Translations under genes and position numbers: made by a program
Assembly (NCBI GenBank): GCA_947184155.2
Contig: CAMXCT020006563.1
Location: 78,574 to 142,573, forward strand
Reading direction: 5' to 3'
Source: Cladocopium goreaui
Lineage: Eukaryota > Sar > Dinophyceae > Suessiales > Symbiodiniaceae
Length of the DNA stretch: 64,000 nucleotides
Notes under the pieces: generated by a model
What the model saw: the letters and a program-made list of their open reading frames with translations, nothing else
Told to the model about the DNA's origin: nothing
Database searches by the model: none
In this document: positions 54,701 to 63,602 of the stretch, one piece after another
How positions within the stretch are numbered: the stretch's first letter is position 1
How the letters are laid out: each line of letters starts with the position of its first letter

Positions 54701-57700
54701 GCTGACCATGGAAAGCGGAAAGCAAAAGAGGAAGAAAACAAAGACAGCACTTAGAATCGGATAGTAATTTAACATAGCAATGGAACATAGATAGCATAGA
54801 TGTTTTGCCTATTGAATATGGTGGTTTTACATAGATATGTTCAATTAGCAGAGGGTAGTTGAGAATCACCATATCATTTTTTGTCAAAGATGGCAAGATG
54901 ACTACACCGTTCCCGGCAGTACTTGCGAAGCCTCACACAATCTAGAGATGAACATGTCCCTACTGCCTTTACAAAGACGAGTTTTTTTTTCAAATAGGAT
55001 CCTTCCTAGATGCCTTGCCCGTCGCCCAGCGCGTGCTGCATCCACTGGTCGTTTGCGCAGTCTCGTCCAATCTTGCGTCCTGCTGCCTTGTTTAGAGCAG
55101 CCATCTTTTGTCTCCACATGCAGGTGTCCTAAAATAGGACTACCGAAAACATCCCAAAACCATTGGTTTTCCCATTGATCATCAATGACTTGGATGATTT
55201 GCGGCCATTTGGGGGTACCCCATGACTTAGGAAACCTCCATTTGGATGGGCCTTTCGCCCGTGGCTTCGAAGCGCCAGGTCACGCTTCGTTGGTCCGGTG
55301 GCTCCCTATTTTGATGAGGGCCGAGGCGTCGGATGCCCCGGAGCGCCAGATGGTCTCAGAGGACTCAGAGGACTGCAATTGAGTCGTTACTAAAGTTACT
55401 AAAGGAAATGAGATAAGCCAAAAGATCAAAAAGTGACTGTTGTTCAATTAGATCAGCATTGACCTAAGTTGGCAGAGTTTGGATCTGTCGCAGCCAGCCA
55501 CAGTGCTGCAGCAGAAGTTGGGATCAAAGGTATCTCCAAGTGGATCAAAGCTATTCAGGCTATCCAACAAGATGGGCATGATTTTCAGCCAAATCTGGGC
55601 ACAATTTTTTGGCTTCACAGAGATGCGAATCTTGATGTTGGGAATGGATGCAGCTGGGAAGACCAGCATTTTGTACAGGTTGAAGCTGGGGGAAGAGGTT
55701 GAGCCCATCCCAACCCTAGGATTCAATGTGGAAACCCTGCACCGGGGGAATTTGCGTCTGATCGTGTGGGATATCGGAGGTCAGGAGCAACTGAGGAAGA
55801 TTTGGACATTTTATTGCCATGGCACGAATGGCTTGATTTTCGTGGTGGACAGTTCCGATCATCAGAGGATCAAACTTTTGAAGGATGAAGTTGAGAAGAT
55901 GCTGCAGAGGGAAGAATTGGCCAAGGCGGTTCTGCTCTTTTTTGCCAATAAACAAGATGTAGCCAATGCAATGAGTGTCGAGGAGATTATCCAGAAGTTG
56001 GACCTGGAGAAGTTGTGTTCGAATCGAACATGGTTTGTGCAGTCTTCAGTGGCCACCACTGGAGATGGTTTGTTCGAGGGTTTGGACTGGCTTACCAGAA
56101 CTCTGGGTGAATCTGATGGTGTTGCTCGATGTACTTAGGACATCTTAGGACCTAGCTGAGCTGAACTGGATCTAGCGTAGATCATCCTAGTGTTCATTGA
56201 TGGCTAATTGATCCATCTGCCAGAGAACCACCTGGGTAAAATGCAACTTTTCCTGGCTGCTGACAGCTGTACGGAAGGCACCTGGTGGCTTCAGTTGATA
56301 CGGGGGATGTCATGGAGGTATTTTGGGCATCATGGGATTTTTGTGGCCAACAATCTATGGTTTTTGGCGTCGGAAAATAGGGTATACCCTCTGGTAAACT
56401 AACATAGCAATGGAAAGATCCACCATTTTTCATGGGAAAATCCACTATTTCTATGGCCATTTTCCATAGTTATGTTAGTTTACCAGAGGGTACCACAAAA
56501 TTGCAACATTTTCATGGGGAAAAATGGGTGATAAGTCATGGGATGGAATGGGGTAGCCATTTTCATGCCAGTTTTACAGTGATATTGATATATGAATATA
56601 CGGATATATATATATATATACGTATATATATATATATGTATGTATATATATATAATATGTGTATATATATATGATATATCAATTGCCGATTGACTTACCT
56701 AAGTGGTAGATTGTTGCGTCTTGCTTTTCCACAAGACGTTTGTTGGGAGCGTCTTTGGGTGATTTCATGTCCCTACTGTGGCCTTGCTCCTGTCAGCCAT
56801 CTCCAGATTGAGGCCATAATCGTGGGTGGTTGCCACATGTCAACATGTCATTGTCTGGACATGTCTGGACCATGACACATAGAACAAGTCATTGTTAATT
56901 TATATGTTGCTTGTAAAATGTAGATGCTCCCTCTTCTGGCATGTTCTATCCTGTTCCAATATGGAATTCCACCTGAGTATTCCAGCATCAAGTGGTACCC
57001 TTCGCCATCATTTGGGTCTGAAAATAGAATCATTCTCCAAGAATCGACTCATCATCATTTTCTCATGAAATCCTATTGACATTGCCATTTGAAGCAGCTA
57101 TTTCTGCCTCCATTTTCACCATTTTTTCCGAGCCAAGGTGGGAGACCGATTCTTTCAGTGGTTGCCAGCTGCAGTCACAGGCGCCCGCTCCGTTCCAAAG
57201 CTTCACAGCGCAGCAGCTGGGTTTCGAATGGATTTTTTCTATGGAATTTTCGGAATTTGAGGATGGACTTCTGAATGGATTATCTGATAGAATTTGGATT
57301 GTTGGAAGTTTTGCCCAGATTCATCTGTGCCCAGTTTTCCCTTGACCCGCAGGACTCGGAGTTCGAATGTACAACACCACTGACAAGTGGTTGGACAATG
57401 CTGATGACTTCAAATGTGTCGCTTGAAAATCACAGGAACTGTGTCGGGGGACGAGGGGAAAGATGGAAGATCAGTCCCAGGCATCCCAGGATGTGATCAG
57501 TCGCCCATGAGGTGCTGGCGACCTGTTCGGCCTCGGGGTGCTTGGCAGCCCAGATGAGTGAATCTATTGCTGGCCATGAGTTGAACATTGGATTGAACGA
57601 TATTAAAATCATCAAAAATCATCAAAAAGCATCAAAAATCATCAAAAATCATCAAAAATCATCAAAAACACATTCAAACATGTTTGGGCTTGGGGTTGAC

Positions 57701-58641
57701 ATGCAGTGACTCTGGAAATCTGTTCGGCAAATCCGAGGTTTCTCGATTTTCCTTACCACCCTTGGGGCAGTGAACCCAATGTCTCCGCTCAGCATCCCTG
57801 CACCGGTGCGCCTGGGGGCTGGGATGTGACCTTGTACACATCCAGTTGATCCCCCAGTTCCACTTCGACAGAAATCAGAAATTCAGACATCCCGTTCCCC
57901 TAAATATCCCTAAATATAATTAAGTATATCTAAATCCTGAAGACGCAATAGAAGTTGGTCATGAGTTATTGATGCGACTCTGCGTCAAAACTATCGACCC
58001 GAAATGCATGGTCAAGTACCAAAATTATCGTTATCCTCCAAAATGGGTGTTTCAGCATTTTCAATAATGTTGAGTTTAATATCAGGTCCCAATGAACATC
58101 AAGCGTGACTAGATTATATCCTCAAAATGACCACGACAATCAATAAATACACAGTAACAAAACAAGTTAAATAGTGATTCTATCCTCAAACTGACCTGTA
58201 TAGCAACAAATAGTGTTGAATAGTGACTACACTCTGGTAATTTAACATAGCTATTGAAAATGGCCATTTATGGTGAGTTTTCCCATTAAAAATGGTGGAT
58301 CTTTCCATAGTTATGTTAGTTTACCAGAGGGTAAACCTCCATTTTCCTATGGTTTTCCTATGGTTTTCACTGACATGATATCTTCATAGCGCCCAAGCAC
58401 CGCACAACTGGCCGTTCACCAAAAGTGCCGTGCCAGTTGTCTCTGCCATTGCTCCATCGCTCGGTGATGTCTGCCCTGGGCATTGAGGGTTCACAGGCGC
58501 GCAAGTCATGGGGATACCTGGAAAGTAAATTAATATAGCTATATATATATATAGTATATATATATATATAATCTAGCTAGCTAGCTAGCTATCTATCTAT
58601 CTAATCTAATCTAATCTAATCTAATCTTATCTTATCTTATC

Positions 58642-58685
<44 letters not shown>

Positions 58686-61600
58686 GCTACCCCGCTACCC
58701 CCCCAAAACCCACCCTTGCCAGTGTTAATGTTAACGATGAAATAGTATCTACAATTGATGTAACAAGGGTGCATACTGTCTTGCAAAAAGATTTATGTAG
58801 CTATAATATCAATGACGGGTGATGTGTTCATTATGATGTTGATGAACTGTGTTTAGGTTTATTGAATGGAATTTGAATGGTATTATGTATGCCGCCAAGT
58901 GTGGGTATGTCTGAAAATGATGTATGCCTCCAAATGGCCATCATAATAGGGAGAAGAATGATTAGTTCAGACAAACCCATGTGTCTATGGTCTTCTATAG
59001 TAATAACTGTCTTACAAATTATAGTGACAATAGTATTAAAAAAATGCAGACGATCTATGATAATGAATGTTGGTAAACTAAATAATAATAATGTTATAGA
59101 AACAAACATCAATAACAATGATGTATCCATAATGGAGGGAGGAATGGTAACAACGGTAGTAATCATGATGTCATCATGATACTATCTGGTAAAAAGAGTA
59201 ACGTATCTCATGGGCGATTAATTAACCCACCATTTTATAGAGATCAATGTCCAACAAGCCCAAATCAATGGCAATCCCTTATGGTGATGTTTTCACTATT
59301 ATGTTGATGGCGTGTCACTATGATCATGGGATGTTGAATGCGGTTTCAACTGATGACGCTGATGGGATTACAACGTTTGTTTTGGAAAAAAACGTAAAAT
59401 AGGTGGAAAAAAAAATCCACCATGGATCCAAGAAAAGTTTTCTGGAAATCTAGGATCTAGGATCCATAAGTCACTCAGACTTGAGTCAGACTTGAAACCT
59501 GAAGGAAATTTTGGTGATCTATTTTTGTTGCATTTATTATTTTTCATATATTGATTGATTTATGATACCTAAATCCCCTCAATTTTGACTATGAAGAAAA
59601 GGTACCTAAAATACACTGAATTTACTGCACATACCAGTAACAAATGATTTTCGGTGTTTTTTTTTGGGGGGTACCATATATATATATATTTTGCTATATA
59701 TAGAAAATGATATGGCCATTTAGTTGGATGTTGTACCAATTTTCATGGTTAAATTACCAGAGGCTTGAAGGGTAGGTTCCTCACCTGTCGTCATATCCTG
59801 GTTGATCTGCAGGCAATTGGCCCCGAGTGCGACCCAAAGTTGGCCGTGGCATCGATCCTCATTACGGGGTACCTTGGTCAAGTGACGGTAAAACTCAGCA
59901 CCTGTCAGGAACCTTCAATCAGCAGCTTTCCTTTTGGAAAACAATTTTTTTCAAAGTCTATTGAACATGTAATTAGTCGCAGATGTCTTTGACACCCCCT
60001 CCATCGCCAAAAAACAACATGGGGTGTATTTCGGACTCTGAGTTGTGATCCCCATAATCATTCATAGTCCTGTCAGAAATCACCCTCATCAAGCCATCAT
60101 TAAACCATGTAATATAGGGGATTTATGATCATAACCATTATTATATCCATCACCCCCTATGAGATGCCCATTCAATTCGCATTTTTCATGGACGGCAGCT
60201 GCATTGCCAAGATGCATTGGTGCCTCGTTGGGCAACAGCCTCTTGAACGCCTTTCCAGCCATCTTCCGCGCGTGGCTCGCCTGATATGGCCATTTTAGAT
60301 GTGGAAAATGATGGGAATCCATGGGTTTTGCGATGGTTCTTGTGGATGTCCCAGTGGTCACTGTTCATTTTGCAGCGGTTTGGGCCCGCAATTGGGGCTG
60401 GTTTCAATATTCTGGACCAAGGGCCCCGCATCCACGTTAGAGGTAGATTGTAGGTGCTGAAGTTCTATTGTTTTCCACATTCTGGTGTATCTTCCCATTT
60501 TCCACTGGTTACCCATCCGAATTTACGTGATGGGTAACATCCCCCCATTTCAACCGAATAATCAACAATTTCATCCATTTGTTTCAGGCTAGTGGTCTCT
60601 ATTTTATGTTGATTGTTGCCGCGTTTTTTCTGTATGGAGGTTTCCTAAAAGGGGGGGTACCCCGAAATCATCCATTTATAAATGGATTTTCCATGAAATA
60701 AACCAACCAGCTCTTGGGGGATCACCCATTTATGGAAACCTCCATATGTTTCTAGGGTATTTCAGTATTTCTACCGGTACATTTTTCTAGGGATTTCTAT
60801 GGTATTTCGTCATTTTCAACCGGGATTTCTTTTTTCGAGGTCTTCACCGCTGGTCCGGGGAGTGGCCATGGGATGTTCTGCTCATTCCATTGGCACCGCC
60901 GGGCTCATTTCCCTGAACGACTGGGTTGGGAGGGGGCTATCCTGTGGATATAATCTGGGTAAATTATATTTTCCATAATATATGGGATGTCATCCTTCCA
61001 ATTGACTTTCATATTTTTCAGAGGGGTTGAAACCACCAACCAGTCATATATGTGGGCAAATTATAACGACCTCACTGCGACCTCACTGGAAATCATGGTC
61101 AGTAAGGGAAATCATCCCCAAATGGCCTTAATTCGGGTCAGTGAATTATTATAATTTACCCAGATATAATGCCATGGCATAGAAATTTTTTTTCGTTTTT
61201 TCTATTCCGGAAAAAAAGACCCGGGAAAAATCTAGGATCTATTTTGGAGCATGAAAGCTGTGGATCTCTATGGATTTGAGGAAAGTGGGGATGATGAGGA
61301 AATTTGAAGACCCAAAGCTGCAGGATGTGGCCAACTGAAGCAGCCATCCGACAATTTGGGGGACCAACATCTTCACCCATAGCCACTCAAAAACAGCCTT
61401 TGGTCCTCTAAACTGGCAGGGAATTGCCAATTTCAATAGGAACATCATCTTCTTTTTAGGAAAATCCTGGAACGTGATGGTTTTACTCCTCCGGGTCATT
61501 GGAGATGTCCAACATCCAGCCGAGATGGATCCTTGAATGGATACTATAGTTATAACACACACAGACTGACGAATTTTTAATTGTGGACTGACTAATATCC

Positions 61601-62702
61601 ATAATAGTATTTAATAGGTACTATCCACCACTAATCACCACTAATTTCATGGATACTCATATTTTATGGTGAACTTTCCAGTCAGATGTCCTGGAACATG
61701 TCTGAGTTTCTTCCAGGACACGGAAGCTGCAGCCATCTCTGGCGCATCCATGTGACGCGGCGGCACTTTGTTGGGTGGCGACCTTGTCTTTTTTTCCCCC
61801 TAAAATCATCCAACCTGTGATACCTGTGTCATTTTGAAGGCGACAACCATGGTTTTTTTTTGGGATTCGGGACCCTTTCTACCACAGTTTCTGGATGGGG
61901 ATGTTGAAAAACTGAACGGGGAGGGGATGAATCTGCGCAAACACCTGGCATCCACAGCGATGGTTTAAACCGCCAGGTGTTTGGCGGGAACAATGCACAC
62001 CTTGGTCGGGCAATCTCAGTGCGGTGAGAGACTGTGGCCTTCGGAGTCTATAGAGAATATTTTGGGGTATGCTCAGACAATGTGGTGGTTTCCAAGTCGT
62101 GGATTTTCTGATTCCTTACCTGTTTGTTTTCTATAGCTGAAGCTTTATTGCTGTATTTGGTAACCAGCAAAGGTACCAGTCCAGGTTGAAAATCCCGCAG
62201 TCTGTGCAAGTTGCTGCCCACGTATCAGAGGAAAGCATGGCGGAATCACTATACTGTACACTTACATTTGGGTGTGTCTGAAAATAGGTACCCCTAAACC
62301 CAATGGTTAATGATCATTATCCCTATTAAATGGCTATAATTGGGAATATACCCAATTTTCAGACAAACCCATTTATTTAATGGTCAATGATTAAGTTACC
62401 ACGGAACAATTTTTTGAGAACCAACCCACCAAATCCATCCAAATCCAAAGGTCCGGAACAAATACGGCCTTGTTACGTAATATGGTGGCCTTATAGACCT
62501 CCATGGACCATCATTAAAAAGCAAGCCATCATTAGCCATCATGAACCTCCATGGACCGCGTGGAAACCGTTGCGCGAATCGCAGACGTTGAGGTGCTCCA
62601 GTTGCCGGGCGTGGTCACGGGCATCCGCTCTTTGGCGCCTTGGCGATGGAATGGCGATGGACATCATCCAGAACATATTTATCATGTGTATATACAGATA
62701 TA
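48621..62702 (+). CDS. LrgA/LrgB-family membrane protein, PLGG1-like, spliced gene (envelope)
   Basis: At least eleven coding islands, in order on one strand, rebuild an LrgA part and nearly a full LrgB part. Family members include bacterial LrgAB/CidAB and the plant chloroplast-envelope glycolate/glycerate translocator PLGG1, which serves photorespiration. Key blocks: [20 protein letters not shown] (LrgA); [95 protein letters not shown]. The fused LrgA-LrgB order is that of plants and algae, so a plastid role is likely but inferred; no transit peptide was identified. At least two introns use GC donors. An Arf gene sits in the 1.8 kb intron 55328-57137. The 5' end and the stop (possibly 62700-62702) are uncertain. 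Confidence 0.72.
48746..48850. mobile_element. Family B element, full copy
   Basis: Starts TGGGTTTGTCTGAAAATAGG and ends TTTTCAGACACACCCA. Nearly identical over its whole length to the reverse complement of the copy at 62269-62371. Confidence 0.85.
49175..49278. mobile_element. Family A palindromic element, full copy
   Basis: TACCCTCTGGTAATTTAAC to GTTTACCAGAGGGTA. Confidence 0.9.
49283..49556. repeat. (TATTA)n pentanucleotide tract
   Basis: About 55 TATTA/TATGA units. Directly abuts the family A element. Confidence 0.95.
49636..49745 (+). CDS. Exon, possible LrgAB-like gene
   Basis: Encodes [20 protein letters not shown] then ADSTGITSP. Helical and plausible N-terminal region. Frame continues open to about 49914 but loses coding character. 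Confidence 0.4.
50440..50586 (+). CDS. LrgAB-like gene exon, LrgA part
   Basis: Acceptor TTCACCAG. Encodes [20 protein letters not shown] then [20 protein letters not shown] and NPWPLHGFH. The (F/M)PSTLxxMLxLF string matches the LrgA segment with the family pattern P-x-x-hydrophobic-x-G-M-hydrophobic. Donor CCAC|GTTGGC. Confidence 0.55.
50652..50764. mobile_element. Family C repeat
   Basis: GTATGGATCAATACCTATAC through GGGATGAACATCCATAAATC to TTTTGACACACTGCCATTTT. Confidence 0.7.
51135..51235 (+). CDS. LrgAB-like gene exon, LrgA KPGVDFL motif
   Basis: Encodes [20 protein letters not shown] then [13 protein letters not shown]. In LrgA proteins and PLGG1 a (K/E)PGV-x-x-L-x-x-W-x-x-L-F-x-x-P string lies at this point. 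Edges approximate. Confidence 0.65.
51416..51516 (+). CDS. Possible LrgAB-like gene exon
   Basis: After ATTGCAG. One frame encodes [20 protein letters not shown] then [13 protein letters not shown] and a stop. Hydrophobic, so plausible for a membrane helix. The other open frame is basic and proline-rich. Confidence 0.4.
51930..52170 (+). CDS. Possible exon, strand uncertain
   Basis: The + frame reads [20 protein letters not shown] then [20 protein letters not shown]. The minus strand contains [16 protein letters not shown], with zinc-binding-like cysteine spacing. I cannot decide which, if either, is real. Confidence 0.25.
52505..52650 (-). CDS. Hydrophobic open frame, minus strand, uncertain
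   Basis: The minus strand encodes [20 protein letters not shown] then [19 protein letters not shown], a convincing membrane-helix pair in composition. The + strand frame ([20 protein letters not shown]) is also open. All neighbouring genes are +, so this may be an antisense shadow. Confidence 0.3.
52905..53044 (+). CDS. Exon, possible LrgAB-like gene linker
   Basis: Encodes [20 protein letters not shown] then [20 protein letters not shown] and a stop. A soluble helix leading into a short hydrophobic segment, consistent with the region between LrgA and LrgB. Confidence 0.45.
53236..53339. mobile_element. Family A palindromic element, full copy
   Basis: TACCCTCTGGTAATTTAAC to GTTTACCAGAGGGTA. 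Confidence 0.9.
53738..54000. repeat. TATATAA tract
   Basis: About 260 bases of almost pure TA/TAATA. Confidence 0.95.
54395..54510 (+). CDS. Possible exon, strand uncertain
   Basis: The + frame gives [20 protein letters not shown] then [16 protein letters not shown]. The minus frame [20 protein letters not shown] also looks like protein. The + strand is preferred only because it suits the surrounding gene. Confidence 0.3.
54764..54858. mobile_element. Family A element, diverged
   Basis: TAGTAATTTAACATAGCAATGG at the left and ATATGTTCAATTAGCAGAGGGTA at the right. Decayed copy. Confidence 0.65.
55010..55089 (+). CDS. LrgAB-like gene exon, start of LrgB
   Basis: Acceptor CTTCCTAG. Encodes [20 protein letters not shown] then [14 protein letters not shown] matches the first LrgB membrane segment (hPllv-x-t/c). 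Donor CCTT|GTTTAG, phase 0. Confidence 0.6.
55278..55327 (+). CDS. LrgAB-like gene exon, [10 protein letters not shown]
   Basis: After CGCCAG. Encodes [16 protein letters not shown]. Donor GGC|GTCGGA, phase 0, joining to 57138 gives [14 protein letters not shown], matching the family G-x-G-x-G-D-x-x-x-x-x-L block. The intron so defined encloses the Arf gene. Confidence 0.6.
55572..56138 (+). CDS. Arf-family small GTPase, uninterrupted, nested in an intron
   Basis: 188 codons plus a TAG at 56136-56138. The upstream in-frame ATG at 55479 would add 31 unrelated residues; the ATG at 55572 gives MGMIFSQIW, with Gly2 for N-myristoylation, as in Arfs (about 181 residues). Motifs by residue: G1 GMDAAGKT 24-31; switch [10 protein letters not shown] 47-55; G3 WDIGGQ 66-71, with the Gln needed for hydrolysis; G4 NKQD 126-129; G5 SVAT 159-162 (SCAT or SAT in most Arfs). 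Arfs recruit coats and lipid enzymes to Golgi and endosomal membranes when GTP-bound. Changes from the canonical form (FHQ-type residues replaced by YCHGTNG near 81-87, longer tail) suggest a diverged paralogue. It has no introns and lies inside an LrgAB-gene intron on the same strand, so a retroposed copy is likely. Confidence 0.9.
   Translation: MGMIFSQIWAQFFGFTEMRILMLGMDAAGKTSILYRLKLGEEVEPIPTLGFNVETLHRGNLRLIVWDIGGQEQLRKIWTFYCHGTNGLIFVVDSSDHQRIKLLKDEVEKMLQREELAKAVLLFFANKQDVANAMSVEEIIQKLDLEKLCSNRTWFVQSSVATTGDGLFEGLDWLTRTLGESDGVARCT
56385..56492. mobile_element. Family A palindromic element, full copy
   Basis: TACCCTCTGGTAAACTAAC to GTTTACCAGAGGGTA. It is in the same intron as the Arf gene, 250 bases 3' of it. 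Confidence 0.9.
56600..56675. repeat. TA-rich microsatellite
   Basis: ATATATAC and GTATATAT runs. Confidence 0.9.
57138..57180 (+). CDS. LrgAB-like gene exon, [13 protein letters not shown]
   Basis: Acceptor GCCAAG at 57132-57137, phase 0. Encodes [14 protein letters not shown] and the first base of Gly. The intron begins GCGCCC, a GC donor. A 172 bp intron to 57353 restores VTGLGVRMY, as in the LrgB L-G-P-A-x-x-x-L-x-x-x-M-Y block. Confidence 0.7.
57353..57420 (+). CDS. LrgAB-like gene exon, LGVRMY
   Basis: Acceptor CCCGCAG. Encodes (G)[20 protein letters not shown]. The 3' junction is not resolved. Confidence 0.65.
57501..57590 (+). CDS. LrgAB-like gene exon, membrane segment
   Basis: Acceptor ATCAG. 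Encodes [20 protein letters not shown]. Fits the LrgB segment between the LGVRMY block and the R-S-V block in position and hydrophobicity. The minus strand is also open. Confidence 0.45.
57600..57672. repeat. AATCATCAAA decanucleotide array
   Basis: Seven tandem units. Confidence 0.9.
57768..57805 (+). CDS. LrgAB-like gene exon, LSIPAP
   Basis: Acceptor GGGGCAG. Encodes [11 protein letters not shown], ending in phase 0 at CACCG|GTGCGC. Confidence 0.55.
58228..58333. mobile_element. Family A palindromic element, full copy
   Basis: TACACTCTGGTAATTTAAC to GTTTACCAGAGGGTA. It lies in the intron 57806-58436. Confidence 0.9.
58437..58496 (+). CDS. LrgAB-like gene exon, R-S-V block
   Basis: Acceptor GTGCCAG. 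Exactly 20 codons: [20 protein letters not shown]. Corresponds to the LrgB L-P-(K/R)-S-V-T-x-A-L-A block, with His-Arg replacing Pro-Lys/Arg. The intron starts GCGCGC, a GC donor, and keeps phase 0 into 59813. Confidence 0.75.
58540..58686. repeat. (CTAG)n, (CTAAT)n, (CTTAT)n, (CTAT)n compound microsatellite
   Basis: Blocks of different short units in sequence: TATATA, TAGC, CTAAT, CTTAT, then CTAT. Confidence 0.95.
58690..59690. other. LrgAB-like gene intron, no exon
   Basis: AT-rich. Holds a family B element and a decayed family A terminus (TACTATCTGGTAA near 59179). Confidence 0.5.
58902..58979. mobile_element. Family B element, short copy
   Basis: Starts TGGGTATGTCTGAAAATGA and ends TTCAGACAAACCCA. 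The interior is shorter than in other copies. Confidence 0.65.
59813..59868 (+). CDS. LrgAB-like gene exon, [13 protein letters not shown]
   Basis: Acceptor TCTGCAG. Encodes [19 protein letters not shown], the LrgB block G-x-x-x-L-T-A-x-x-V-x-x-T-G. Ends at ACGGG|GTACCT in phase 2, which joins 60212 to give [11 protein letters not shown]. Confidence 0.75.
60212..60271 (+). CDS. LrgAB-like gene exon, GASLGNSLL
   Basis: Acceptor GCCAAG. Encodes [19 protein letters not shown] and two bases. Donor GCGC|GTGGCT; the split codon GC|G gives Ala before SSPLVRG. Both opposite-strand frames are open but have no family match. Confidence 0.75.
60638..60753. mobile_element. Possible palindromic element, TATGGAGGTTTCC termini
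   Basis: TATGGAGGTTTCC at the left is mirrored by GGAAACCTCCATA at the right, with further inner pairing (CATTTATAAATGG). Related to the structure at 28.6 kb. Confidence 0.5.
60840..60926 (+). CDS. LrgAB-like gene exon, AHSIGTA motif
   Basis: Acceptor TTCGAG. Encodes [20 protein letters not shown] then GLISLND. R-G-x-A-x-G-x-x-(S/A)-H-x-x-G-T-A is the most diagnostic LrgB motif and is fully present. The 3' edge is either GACTGG|GTTGGG (GT) or AAC|GACTGG (GA). Confidence 0.85.
60953..61166. mobile_element. Possible 210 bp inverted-repeat element, ATCTGGGTAAATTATA termini
   Basis: ATAATCTGGGTAAATTATA near 60954 is the reverse complement of TATAATTTACCCAGATATAAT near 61148-61168. Single copy in this window. 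Confidence 0.45.
61717..61751 (+). CDS. LrgAB-like gene exon, [10 protein letters not shown]
   Basis: Acceptor TTCCAG. Encodes [11 protein letters not shown] and two bases of Met. GTGACG donor at 61752. Matches the acidic-A-x-A-x-S-G-x-(S/A)-M block after A-H-x-x-G-T-A. Confidence 0.75.
61977..62023 (+). CDS. LrgAB-like gene exon, [10 protein letters not shown]
   Basis: Acceptor CGCCAG. Completes Met (AT|G) and encodes [15 protein letters not shown]. Matches LrgB M-x-L-x-G-T. Donor GCG|GTGAGA, phase 1. Confidence 0.75.
62269..62371. mobile_element. Family B element, full copy, inverted relative to 48.7 kb
   Basis: Starts TGGGTGTGTCTGAAAATAGG and ends TTTTCAGACAAACCCA. Its reverse complement matches 48746-48850 almost base for base. 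Confidence 0.85.
62585..62702 (+). CDS. LrgAB-like gene, probable last exon
   Basis: Acceptor ATCGCAG, phase 1 (G|AC). Encodes [20 protein letters not shown] then RWNGDGHH; the open frame reaches a TAA at 62700-62702. The LPxVxxxxxxLA part resembles LrgB C-termini. The tail after about 62650 is less protein-like, so the true end could be another exon. Confidence 0.55.
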
Positions 62703-62961
62703 ATTTGATGGATAGTAGTCTATATAATTACATTGTTACATATATATATATATTCTATATTATTCTATCATCATTAGTCTTTGATAGATGTATAATGGAT
62801 GATTCTTTACCTGTTTGGATATGGTTAATAATGGTTAGCATCACCAAAGAATGACTTCGCTCTTGGCTTTTTTTTGCCGGAATCATCCATGTTAAACTTG
62901 GCGATGACGATGATGCTTAATACCAACTATGAAGGATGATTCATGATATGAACTAATTTGA

Positions 62962-63048
62962 TACCCTCTGGTAAACTAACATAACTATGGAAAATCACCA
63001 TTTTTAATGGGAAAATCCACTGTAAATGGCCATTTTCAATAGTAGTAT
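62962..63048. mobile_element. Family A element, 3'-truncated
   Basis: Starts TACCCTCTGGTAAACTAAC; similarity ends at CATTTTCAATAG, without the right terminal repeat. Confidence 0.75.
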
Positions 63049-63382
63049 CCAAGTCTTTGTTGGTGACCATTGGATGGATAACGATCATTGGATGGATAGC
63101 GATCAATGGACACTATGGGTTAGTGATATGACAAATCATCCAATGATCATCATTGCTTCGTGAGTTGTGTATGGGCCGGACCCAGACCCGGAAAGCTGAG
63201 ATCTCACTTGGAGGATCATCCCACGGGTCGTGAGTGGTTAATAACCCCGGTGTAAGTCCTCCATTTCTGGGATCCTCGAAAGTTGAGGGTAGGTCCATGG
63301 CTAACCCATTACAATATATCACAATTCTTTGAGCTAAAGAGATGTGAATATGTTCACGCACCATGCGTTGTCATTTTGAACT

Positions 63383-63451
63383 CAGCACTGGCCATCGAGC
63401 CCGAACGTGCTGTTCCTGTTATTTTTGGACCACTTGAGGCCGGATTGAAAT
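63383..63451 (+). CDS. Exon of an unknown downstream gene
   Basis: After AACTCAG. Encodes ALAIEPERAVPVIFGPLEAG then LK and a TGA at 63449-63451. Clear coding character; family not recognised. Confidence 0.45.
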
Positions 63452-63536
63452 GAGGCAGGAGACCCAGTGGGCAGATGGTCAGCGGGTGAAAGACATCGGA
63501 AGCCCAAAATTCCACTTCTCTTCCTGCGATTGCAGG

Positions 63537-63602
63537 TGTTCTCCAGCAAATTTTCGAGATCCTGCTGGAAAACAGCGGATGGACTCTGACACAGGGAGCA
63601 TG
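63537..63602 (+). CDS. Exon of an unknown downstream gene
   Basis: After TTGCAG. Encodes VLQQIFEILLENSGWTLTQG then A and a TGA. Amphipathic helix; family unknown. Confidence 0.4.

Noticed and set aside
55479-55571. Upstream in-frame start for the Arf gene
   Set aside because: Adds 31 residues with no Arf similarity and would abolish the N-terminal MG myristoylation context.
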